In this document: positions 34,668 to 44,228 of the stretch, one piece after another | Layout: every line of letters starts with the position of its first letter | Position numbering within the stretch: position 1 is the first letter of the stretch | DNA from: Actinernus sp. WN-2022 | Lineage: Eukaryota > Cnidaria > Anthozoa > Actiniaria > Actinernidae | Direction of reading: 5' to 3' | DNA: 64,000 nt | Assembly (NCBI GenBank): GCA_030867875.1 | Contig: JAOWCC010000577.1 | Coordinates: 144,328,344-144,392,343, forward strand | Translations under genes and position numbers: made by a program | Notes under the pieces: generated by a model | Told to the model about the DNA's origin: nothing | The model's input: only the letters and a program-made list of their open reading frames with translations | The model's database searches: none

Positions 34668-34823
34668 CTGGAAACAACTGAGCAAGAAGAGAGCGTTCTG
34701 CTCTTGGTCAGGTTATTTATTGCCATATTCCTGCATACACACGTGCATATGTGTAGCTAGTCGATAATGGCGTATTATTATACCGTATTTCATCTTTGCA
34801 TTCATTAGTAGCGTTATGAATAG
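34668..34823 (-). repeat. Direct repeat A, copy 2 (5' terminal on element strand)
   Basis: It is the 156-bp partner of 30407-30562. Sequence just inside (34618-34641) is an inverse match to 30335-30360 (GTAGTACGACCC..GCGAACCTG), an extra symmetry near both ends of the element. Confidence 0.9.
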
Positions 34824-35023
34824 CCGTGATGGATATATTATATTATAATATATTTAAATACGGGCCTCCCTGAAAATCTCAAATTGTGAGTGGAGCTTTC
34901 CTGTCAAACTATTATTTTTTTATTATACAATTGTAATCAGTGTATCATTGCATTGCAGACTCATTATCTGCCTTCTTGATTTGAAATTGACCGATTTAAC
35001 TTGTTCATTCGTTGTCGACAATG

Positions 35024-35306
35024 GGCCTTTTGCAGGAATGCTATCACGTGGTTGTACTGGAGGGCAAACAAATCTTAATTCATATATTTAAAGGCACTTG
35101 CACGAGATCGGAATTGTTATTAGCAAAACCTGTTTGTAAATGCTATTTTCCACCTCCAATCGATTGTCGATCTTTCTAAAACAGTGTTTTTAAAGATAGC
35201 TTGCCCTCCATCACCCATGGCAATACCTTTCCCATGGGATCACAAGCTCAATTTCATTCATTAACGAAGTATTATATCAGCACGTGACTGTTAGCTGCAA
35301 AGGGCC
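35024..35306. mobile_element. MITE family 4, copy A
   Basis: GGCCTTTTGCAGGAATGC...TCACGTGG at the left is complementary to CACGTGACTGTTAGCTGC..AGGGCC at the right. Inner words ATCGATTGTCGATCTTTCTA and CTTTCCCATGGGA are shared with 63124-63380. Non-coding. Confidence 0.85.
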
Positions 35307-37507
35307 TATTAAGCTCATGTGACAGTTCTCCAGATGATTCAGTGCTTTGTTTCCCAATTAGACCCGGAAATTGATACAGTTCCTCTTGGGAGGTCGAGGT
35401 GCTCGTCGGAAAAGCTGTGACTGTACTCTACCTTTATATCCTGGTGTTCCCAAAGTGTGTCGTCCCATCGTAGTTTCACGCGGGGTTTCACGTTACTGTT
35501 ACTGATTCGGTCATTAAATAAAGTCCGTGATAGCAAATTTTCTCACTACCAAACGAGCAGTGTTCATTTTAATTACGAGCTTCTTTTATAACTCCTATGT
35601 ACCACCTGAAAGTACAGTACCACAGTTTAGAAGCATTTGGGTTTTACTTGTAAGATCCACTAAATGAATACCGAAGCGTCACTGCATGATTTGAACCTCG
35701 AACAATTATAACGAGCACCATAATGATTCCCTCCCTCGGGGGTTTTCTCTTGGTTCGGATATATAATTTTTGTTGTTGAAATTGTTATTTAAGTCGGCTA
35801 CCGCGAGGGTTATGGAAATATATCTTTAAAAAAAGAAAAATCTTCTTTTGAAGTTTCTCTTCTCGTACAAAAAACGATTAAATTGCATTAGTGAGGTTAA
35901 TAACTTAACCTACATATATCTCTGTTAGCTATACTTCCTTACGTTTCAATGCTATTTTTCATGTTAAAACATCATGACTACAAGCTTGAAAAATCATTTC
36001 GTTCTCCTGAAAAGTCTACTTTCTGCCAGACAATCTAAAATTGTCTGGGTTTTAATTGCCATGACAACGTATTTGTGGTAAGTACAATATGAAGCTCAAA
36101 GAGACCTTTCTCAGTTCTCGCCGCGCTTTTTTCAAAACAACTTTTAATGTTTGCCTAAAATACTTTAAACAAAGTTCGTAATTAGAAAACCGGCCCATTA
36201 TCATTGTCAAATCGAATTATAACCATCTGCTCATTCCAAGTAAACAAAGACGGGGGAAGTTGAACTGTGAGAAAGAGCGATATAAGAAGGTACATTAATA
36301 TAAATGCTGTTACTCGTTCCTCGAAAACATTAAATATTCTTACTCTTCTGTTCATGTGCCAGCCTGGTTTGCCTGGTCTATCGATCTTGGCGGTTCTTTT
36401 GGTAAGTAACACTGTATCAAGCTCACCCAAAACTTCAACGAGATAAATGAAGAATGCATGGGCATAGTCCTACACACGGGACTAAACTAGCTGCTTCTTG
36501 AATTACTTCATTCATCTTTCCACCAGATCACTTTTCCTTGTACTTTGCCTGTTCTACGCGTCCTCTCATTCAGTTGATTTTGATAAGTTCTGAGCAGTTG
36601 TTTCAGTTATTTCGATCGTGCTTACTCTGCGGCCTGTTCTATGGGCTGCGGCATGACTGATTTGGAAGCCAAATCGTTTTTGATCGGCAGACTAGTTATG
36701 TCTTTCAAAAACAGTCTTGTAAATTTCTTTACGAAAGCTATTACAATGGTTATTCTGGGCAGTAGAACTGTGATTAAAATATATTTATATACATAATGAA
36801 TATACATACATATTATATTTTATTATTCACTTTAAACCCGGCTTAAATTCCACCTTTCCGGATGTACAAAAAACAATTTTGCTGTAAAATTTGAGACTAC
36901 TGGATATTTTTTACGATTATGACCTTTCTCTGTAAGAACACGTGTTAGCTGTATGGTAATACCGCAAGAAAAATGGATCAAGTCACGTGGTTACAACAGA
37001 GCATATAGATACGTATACGGTTCAGTTAACCATCAATATCAACCCAACCCGTATGTTTCCTGTTTTACAAATACCTTCATTCTGCTCAGTTGACCCAAAA
37101 CAACGAATTGAAGTCTACATTTGCTTGGATGCCTGACTCGATTTATAGTCTCTCACTATTTCAGGCCTCCCAGTACTCTCAATATTACATTTACTCATTT
37201 TGTATTGATCTGATATAATCTAGGGTACAAATAAAGTTGTTATTGTAGTTTCAATCTTACATGTTATGCGCGAGAACATTACTTGATCAACCACTTCACT
37301 TTAGATCAGAGAGTAGTTTCGATAAACTGACTGTACCCGGCGCCTAATCTAGATATCGTAATTTTCTACAGTTGTCTATAGAACTGATCAGATTAGAAAT
37401 TAAATATCTCATGTTGTAATTGCGGAGGTAAAGGTAAATAGTTCTAACAGGGGTAAAAACGACAGTTTGTAATTGCTTCTAACCTAAGTTAATACTTTTC
37501 TCTCATT
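35307..37507. other. No gene recognised
   Basis: AT-rich and unique-looking. Only short chance ORFs and no clear long repeat were found. Confidence 0.4.
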
Positions 37508-38283
37508 GAAATACCTATTTTTAAATTCTAAATTTGCCATGCCTTGTTTTTATGTGTGTACAATATATACCTTTTTCTTTCAGCCTTGAACTAGTCTGGA
37601 TTTAAAATATCCATCTATATTGTTAGTAAATTCTAGCCTAGCCTGGAGAAATTCAACTTTCGGCTCTGCTTACTGCATCAGTACAATGAAAGATGACCTA
37701 CTTAAACTGACAAGTTTGAAATACCTATTTTTAAATTCTAAATTTGCTAGGTATTGTTTTTATGTGTGTACAATACCTTTTTCTTTCAACATTGACCTAG
37801 TCTGAATTTATAATATTCATATTTATTGTTAGTAAATTCTAGCCTGGAGAAATTCAACTTTCGGCTCTGCTTACTGCATCAGTACAATGAAAGATGACCC
37901 ACTTAAACTGACAAGCTTGAAATACCTATTTTTTAATTCTAAATTTGCTAGGTATTGTTTTTATGTGTTCTTTCAACATTGACCTAGTCTGAATTTAAAA
38001 TATTCATATTTATTGTTAGTAAATTCTAGCCTGGAGAAATTCAACTTTCGGCTCTGCTTACTGCATCAGTACAATGAAAGATGACCCACTTAAACTGACA
38101 AGCTTGAAATACCTATTTTTTAATTCTAAATTTGCTAGGTATTGTTTTTATGTGTTCTTTCAACATTGACCTAGTCTGAATTTAAAATATTCATATTTAT
38201 TGTTAGTAAATTCTAGCCTGGAGAAATTCAACTTTCTCGGCTTACTGCATTACAATGAAAGATGACCCACTTAAACTGACAAG
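37508..38283. repeat. Tandem array, ~187-210-bp unit, four copies
   Basis: GAAATACCTATTTTTAAATT recurs at 37508, 37718, 37919 and 38106, giving spacings 210, 201 and 187 bp. Each unit also carries GTTAGTAAATTCTAGCC, CTGGAGAAATTCAACTTTC and ACAATGAAAGATGACC. Spacing falls because short stretches are lost in successive copies. Confidence 0.95.
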
Positions 38284-38529
38284 TTGCTGCAAAGCAGCGT
38301 GTTTGGCTTTTTTTTACATTTGCGAAAGTGAATTTGAATTCTTTTCTTTTTTCGTAATTATTTTGATGTCTTCCACGTGCTTCGAAGTAATGAAAGAAAA
38401 ACATCAAAAACCCAAAATAAGAGCAACGAGTAACTGATAAGGATCTATTGTAGCAATGATGTGCATATATAATTGTCATTGTTGTAGCAAAAATCCTGTA
38501 GTTAGGGCAACGACAAAACTACTCTGGTT

Positions 38530-38845
38530 CCGATCATTACTACGATAAGATAACTTATGCCTGAATACTACGTGATACTCCCGGGCTAATACTTACTACA
38601 TCATTCCTACAATAAGATAACTTATTCCTGAATACTACCTGATACTATCTTATGCCTGAATACTACATCATTGCTACAATAAGATAACTTATGCCTGAAT
38701 ACTACGTGATACTCCCGGGCTAATACTTACTACATCATTGCTACAATAAGATAACTTATTCCTGAATACTACCTGATACTATCTTATGCCTGAATACTAC
38801 ATCATTGCTACAATAAGATAACTTATGCCTGAATACTACCCAGGA
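38530..38845. repeat. Tandem array, 134-bp unit with internal repeats
   Basis: AAGATAACTTATGCCTGAAT recurs with period 134 (TAACTT at 38551, 38685 and about 38819), and TGAATACTACSTGATACT occurs several times within each unit. No coding. Confidence 0.9.
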
Positions 38846-39310
38846 ACGGCGCAACCGGAGGGGCTTGGGCTATAGTCCCCCCCACACACACTTTTTGGCA
38901 AAAAATATTTTGCCTAGTTACTTCTCAGTCGGTTTAAGACTAGTTTGGTCATACCAATTTGGTCATTTCACTCTTACAAGGCCCTGCGATTCCTACATAG
39001 CATAATGTATAGACAAAAGATCACATTGAGCTGTATTAGGAATGTTAACAATGAATAATTTAATATAAATCCTTCTTTCTTTGTGTAAGTTAACTACAGT
39101 TACCGTTATTTCATTTCAGAGAAAATGACTAAAAATGGCACTGCAAACAAATTTATTCTCCTCAGATTCTAAATTTTCTTACAAAGATTCATGTTTCACA
39201 TCAAGTTTGCACTAACCTCAGTTTCTGTTTCTGAACACTTAAACGTACCCAACGCCAAGCCATTTATTCCATAAGCACTTCGGCTGCAAGCTAAATCCAA
39301 CCACTCTAAC

Positions 39311-39833
39311 GAGGGTCCACAATAGGGTCCTCAGATCACGCTTTCCCACCTCATTTTTTCTCTTAATCCCACCATCCCACCCTTCTTTAGACTTCTTTAC
39401 GTTGAAATCCCGATCCCACCCTTATTTTTTTAACTACAATTTTTTTTCTGCGTTAATTATTACAATAATGATAACATGAAATACCCACCTTCATTAAAAT
39501 CCGGATAGCTGCCAAGTAAACAGACTAAACACGATTTGATGATGTTTCTGACCCTTGGACGAACACGCAAAGTCACACAAACGGTACGCGACATGCTGTT
39601 GACATATGGAAGACGAAGATTGTTCGTTTTGAAGAGTTAATCTGCATTAAACACACGGTCACGTGGAAATTATAATCCCGTATCCCGCTTCCCGCCCCCT
39701 CAAAAACATGAAATCCCGCTTCCCGCTCGTACCTGAAATCCCGCGTCCCACTCCTGTTTTTAGCTCGCATCCCGAATCCCACCCTCGAAATAAGCCCGAT
39801 CCCGCCATCCCGCCAAACCTATTGTGGACCCTC
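39311..39833. mobile_element. 523-bp TIR element with 6-7-bp target duplication
   Basis: GAGGGTCCACAATAGG at 39311 is exactly complementary to the right end at 39833. TCTAAC flanks both sides (39305-39310 and 39834-39839). Copy 1 of the host repeat has a single corresponding site (AATGACCGCAAAGCATGC near 3500), confirming insertion. The interior is rich in ATCCCGCTTCCCGC-like words and non-coding. TSD length falls near hAT/PIF values but the superfamily is not certain. Confidence 0.9.
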
Positions 39834-40382
39834 TCTAACCGCAAAGCATGCTCGGAAACCCAACCAATTTCCGGTATGGCTCTCCCCTCGTCTTCATTCT
39901 TCAACATTTATTTCGACCTGATAGCTTTACATTGGAATCAATGATAATCGAATGTTGTCCAATATTCAAAAAAAGCTATGGTAGGCGGCACCATTTATAA
40001 AGCCCACGGTAAAGTCTGGAAAATTTCTGGCCCATTCACAAGCGAGAAATGAAGCTTATTTTCTATCGCTTTTACCTTGAACAGACTCAGTTCTTCGAGA
40101 AAGTGCTGATTGAAGCTTTCATCAGACTCAATGAGGTCCTCCAGCCCTCTATAAATGAAAAAACAAATCGTTAAAAAGTGCTTCCTCTAACAAAGTTTGC
40201 TGTTTGGTCCTTTGAATGAGTTGACGATGTCAGCAAAATGGCGGGTTAAAATGTGTAATGCTAATGAAAGCTTGCAAAATCCGTATACGACAATTCTGTC
40301 GGTGGTACGTTGGATCTAACAGAGAGATCTGATCGGCCAAAAACAGTAATAAGTGAACAAGTCCAAGGACTACAGAAAAGCT

Positions 40383-40457
40383 GATCAAACAACGTATATA
40401 TTGATAATTTAACAATATTTCGGCTGGCCAAACCAGCCTTCCTCAGGTCACTAGATC
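40383..40457 (-). ncRNA. Hammerhead-ribozyme-like motif in Penelope-like element
   Basis: On the minus strand CTGAGGA (40446-40440) is followed by a GGCTGG/CCAGCC stem with a small loop and then GAAA. The helix I strands GATCTAGTGAC (40457-40447) and GTTGTTTGATC (40393-40383) pair at 10 of 11 positions when G-T pairs are allowed. Helix III is short (TATTG/CAATA region). The base before the expected cleavage C is A rather than U, so the copy may be inactive. Penelope-like elements are known to encode hammerhead motifs. Confidence 0.5.
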
Positions 40458-40599
40458 TTACAAGTGAATAATATTTCACAATCGGTACACAACATATGAG
40501 AAGAAAAAGGAAATGACGTAAATAGAATAACCCGCGAAAAAAAAAATACATATTAAGTTTCATCACGTTTATTCATTCCGAGTGGTTCAAGAGTTTTAG

Positions 40600-40968
40600 C
40601 TAAGTCGATAAGGAATTACGAATAGAGTCTCGTGGAGAGTAAATTATTTCTAAGGGAATAAGTTGCATGTCATTGTTAGAGTGGTTAGAGCAGGAAAGGA
40701 AATGTTCAGAGACTGTGGTGGTTAACAAACTTAATATTAAATCTACACCCGCCCGTCGACTGTGTTCATTAAATCGGTCTTTATGTCGTCGTTTAGTTTC
40801 TCCGATGTATTGTAAGTGGCAGCGATTGCATTGTACCATGTAAATGACGTTTCTGGTGTTACAAGTAATGTGTGACTTAATGAAACGAGTTTCCCCGGTG
40901 TAGGAAAATGTGTATCGTGTAAGGCCATGGTGAATGTAAGGACATGCAAGTGGCACAGTTTTTACCAC
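40600..40968 (-). pseudogene. GIY-YIG endonuclease domain of Penelope-like element
   Basis: A 122-codon open piece. NVIYMVQCNRC and LQYIGETKRRHKDRFNEH carry the VIY...YIG core, the downstream Arg and the EH pair. The Cys residues between the two halves are typical for the Penelope variant of this nuclease. It would nick DNA for target-primed reverse transcription. It is separated from the RT part by frameshifts and so is not functional here. Confidence 0.8.
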
Positions 40969-41045
40969 AACGAAAAGAGCCAGATGGAAGAGCAGGTTTG
41001 TTAGATATATTACGTAGTTGCGATTTCACAAGTGTGTCACAAAGG

Positions 41046-41632
41046 TTAGGACAACGGCGGTGAGCGACGAGAGGTAGCTTTACAGCGATTAGAAGAAAAT
41101 AGTATGGGAGAATGTTTACGAATCAATGATGAAATGTTTGGCAGTGCTGGACTATATGTGATGACGAAAGGAACACGATTAGAATCTTGTGCAACTTTAG
41201 TCTGTAAAGCATCGTTACGAGGAATATTAGCAGCACGTTGTATTTGTAAATCGAGGAAAGGAAGCTTATAACCTCGTTTTAAGAGGTAAGATTTTAATTC
41301 ATTAGTTCGAAACTTGAATGTTTCGTCAGTGGAACAAATGCGACGAATGCGGAGTGCTAAGCTAAAAGAGATAGCGGCCATTTTAGTATGTAAGGGATGG
41401 CAAGACGAGTACAGAGTAGGTGTTGGTGTTTATCAGTAGGTTTGGTGTAGAGATCTGTTTCGATGCTACCGTCTTTGAGGATGACTGTAACGTCGGGATA
41501 TGAAATGTCTGTGAAACTATAGGAAGAAGCGAATTTAATGGTGGGATGAAGAGCATTGAGATAATCGATGAATATTTTTAAACGATCTTGGCCCTCCGTC
41601 CATATCATAAAATTATCGTCGATATATCTCAA
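41046..41632 (-). pseudogene. Reverse transcriptase C-terminal part of Penelope-like element
   Basis: Two overlapping open pieces, 41632-41357 (RYIDDNF..., the catalytic box, then FASSYSFTDISYPDVTVIL) and 41381-41046 (ALRIRRICSTDETFKFRTNE, LKSYLLKRGY), represent the RT palm end and the thumb or connector. RIRRICS and F..R..EL..YL.KRGY are typical of this family. A frameshift at about 41370 joins them. Confidence 0.8.
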
Positions 41633-41790
41633 CCAAGTCTGTGGTTGGTAAGGGGCTTTAGAAAGAGCTTTTGTTCAAAATTACCAAGGAATAAATTAGC
41701 AAAAGAGGGAGCCATACGGGTTCCCATAGCTATGAGCCCCCAGTATTATAGATCAGTTGAACTTTGCATGGCAACAATGGAGTGAAAAGG

Positions 41791-43821
41791 TTAAAGATAG
41801 AAAGCGTAAATTGCCTGTTAACTGCTGGCGTCGTTCGCACTCTGGACGAGCACCAAATGACAACTGAAAAATATGTTATCTTTCCTTATATTAGTTCCGA
41901 CGTACTCCTCCAAAGCAAATTCAATCGGGATTCAGTTCAAGAAAATTACTCAGCCGGTTTGGCCTTGAACAAGTCGAGACCCTGAGAAGTTGGATCCTTG
42001 CTATTTGGCCAGTTTCAAACTTAGATTAGTGGATTGAGAGTTATATCATGGTATATATTTTCCTATTTATAGTTCTCGGACCGCCATTTTGAAAGGCAAC
42101 CAAGCCTTTGTTGATATCGAGGCTGGGGTCGAGACAGCTTGTATCTAGTTAGCATGATAATCACAAGCTATGAATATTCATAGAAAGAGGATGCAGGGTC
42201 AACTCCACCCGCCATACTATAAAAAGGTATATTGTCTAGGCTCGTGTAACGTGCTGGAACTTTCGCACATGGCACATTTGCATGATGACGTAATCTGACT
42301 ACAACTACCAGAATCCTTTGCGCTGATTCTTAAACCCTATTAAAACCCTTCACGCCTAGGAAATAGCCAGTTTTCCGCCTTCCAGTTGTTGGCCACCTGT
42401 TCGTATAAATACTGAGAGCCACGTTTGAGCACTGAAAAATTTGAAATCATAACTCAGGAAAGTGTATTCTTTTAGTCTTTTCTAATTTTTATTATAGGGG
42501 GGTTCACACATTTAGGGAGTCAAGATTTTTTTTGAATCCCTAAAGTGAAAGTATAGCGCGCCCCGGTAAATAATGACTGGCCCCTAAGCAGAGTTAAAGA
42601 CTAGCTTTGGAAATTTGCTGTATAAATGACGGGTTATCATTTAAAATGAGACTATAGCCTGCCTTAATTCGTATGCGGGTAATGATCAGTATTTCGCAAA
42701 GGTACTGAAATAAAGAAAAAGTTAGTAACATAATTATCATTTGGCCACAGACAAGCTACAAAAGATTCAATGAGATTATCTTGCGTTGCAGAGTTACTTG
42801 CATCATGCTCCTAATGTCAGCCAGGCAAAAGAACTGGCTGGGTGACTTTAGAAGCTTGGCGGCAACTAGCACCAGCTCATACCCGATATATGTCAGGACT
42901 GCTTGTTAATCCTCAAGCTTAAAACTAGAGACCGTGATTTTTGTATATTTTTTATACGGCTGGTTTTTGGGTAAAAGTAAGGCGTACGGGATTGAAAGGA
43001 CTAACAATATGCTGTCTTCGATTTATTCTCGATAGTCTAGTAAGCCTTATAAGAAAATGCAAAAAAATATGAAATTTAACTTAACAAACATCCTTTAGAC
43101 TCCTTGTTTTCCTCAATCTTGTACTTAGCTCTCCACACATGCACCAATCAAAGTTTGATCCGTTGTTTCGTGTAAAAGCTGGCCACGCCGACGTCAAGCT
43201 CAAGTCCCAAACCCGCCTTGAAGTGCTGTTTATGTACAAGACATGCATTAGAGCCAAACTATTTTGCCAGTTAGTTGTATATCTTTTTGAACAAAAAATA
43301 ACTGTGGGTTAAGTTATTTATGTTGGCCTAAGTCAGTCACTTTTTATTCCTTGAAACAATAAACCGTTAATCGTCGAGTCTCTCAGTCATGTAAGATGAA
43401 ATAACGATTTTAGTATAAATTAGAATTCATAGATATAAAAAGAGTTAGCAAACCTCTAGGCGTTAATTTTTTTTTTTTTTTTTGACAAGCTTGACAGGAT
43501 CTTACTAGTAAATCCTCACCCTCTTTGCCATCACAGCAATATGGCTGAAGATATCCTTTGTCGTATAAAATCTCGATAGCATATTTAAAGTCAGTTCCAT
43601 TAATGCTTACTGCAGCTTCTATATTCATTTATTTAGTGGCCTGTAAATTGATGGCAAATACATCAGATGTGCCTTTGACTAAACTTTCTTTTCTCGAAGG
43701 CAATGCGTGTATGTCGTGTTTTCATATCTAACATCTTTTAGGGAAAAATATTTTTGAAAATCCAAATCGTTGCATCAAACTTCGATGAAATCAACGTACA
43801 GAGACTAACTCTGATCATGAT
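41791..43821. other. No gene recognised; repeat fragment at 42270-42336
   Basis: ACTACCAGAATCCTTTGCGC and the bases after it, near 42306-42333, also occur in inverse in the MITE at 62401-62577. A minus-strand 72-codon ORF at 43628-43410 (FKYAIEILYDKGYLQPYCCD) is unrecognised and runs into a poly-T tract at about 43467-43483. Confidence 0.4.
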
Positions 43822-44228
43822 ATACACGACTTTCATAATGGCCGCCTCCTAATTTGCATAATTTGGAAGATAAATCTGTAGAGGGAAACCAATGCTACCA
43901 CATGAAAGATCACATTAAAACTAGTAATAGTTTTGAGTTTTAGAGCAATGTGGAGAATTGCTGTTGAGCTACGAGCATTTCTAATGCAGGAAAACATGAA
44001 AGCGAGGCTAGAAAGGCGTCCGTTGTTTTTCTCATACAAATCTCTCTAATTTCAACTGGCTGTAACTTCATTGCTTTTTAAGCTACAGCACTCAACCTTC
44101 ACAAGTTCACTAATGTCGACATGCTCTTTCACATGGCAATGTTCATATTTTCTATAAATGTTGATAAACAACCGAAACGGAAAATCACATATGCAAATTA
44201 GGAGGCGGCCATTATGAAAGTCGTGTAT
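43822..44228. mobile_element. 407-bp DNA element with perfect 38-bp TIRs
   Basis: ATACACGACTTTCATAATGG continuing to AATTTGCAT (43822-43859) is exactly complementary to 44191-44228. The interior is non-coding. A partial inverse copy of its left end is at 28437-28540. Confidence 0.9.

Larger units (their letters stand above)
30260..34823 (-). mobile_element. Tyrosine-recombinase element with split direct repeats, no RT
   Basis: On its own (minus) strand the order is repeat A (34823-34668), leader and gag-like gene, tyrosine recombinase, repeat B (30626-30565), repeat A (30562-30407), about 85 bp, repeat B (30321-30260). The A copies are both 156 bp and the B copies both 62 bp, in direct orientation. 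This A...B-A-B layout is the split direct repeat described for Ngaro-type YR retrotransposons. However, the 578 bp between gag and recombinase, where RT/RNase H should lie, codes for nothing recognisable. The spacer has a G-rich repeat (about 32170-32270). Frameshifts and stops show this copy is dead. Confidence 0.75.
40253..41732 (-). mobile_element. Penelope-like retroelement, 5'-truncated
   Basis: On the minus strand 41732-40600 holds decayed RT and endonuclease coding. AMGTRMAPSFANLF near 41730-41690 and RYIDDNFMIWTEG at 41632 are Penelope-type RT motifs (YIDD box), followed by FIDYLNALHPTIKF and DLYTKPTDKHQHLL. A GIY-YIG domain is at 40968-40600: VIYMVQCNRCHLQYIGETKR. A frameshift near 41635 and others near 41370 and 40960 break the chain. 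The 3' part (40600-40253) has a hammerhead-like motif. The element lies within the second dispersed repeat copy. Confidence 0.85.
38980..41790. repeat. Dispersed repeat, copy 2 (carries two insertions)
   Basis: Collinear with copy 1 (3172-4050), in three blocks: 38980-39310, 39834-40252 and 41733-41790. The interruptions are the TIR element 39311-39833 and the Penelope-like fragment 40253-41732. Confidence 0.75.

Noticed and set aside
39663..39944. 93-codon Pro-rich ORF
   Set aside because: Created by the ATCCCGC-type repeat inside the TIR element and ends in host repeat sequence.
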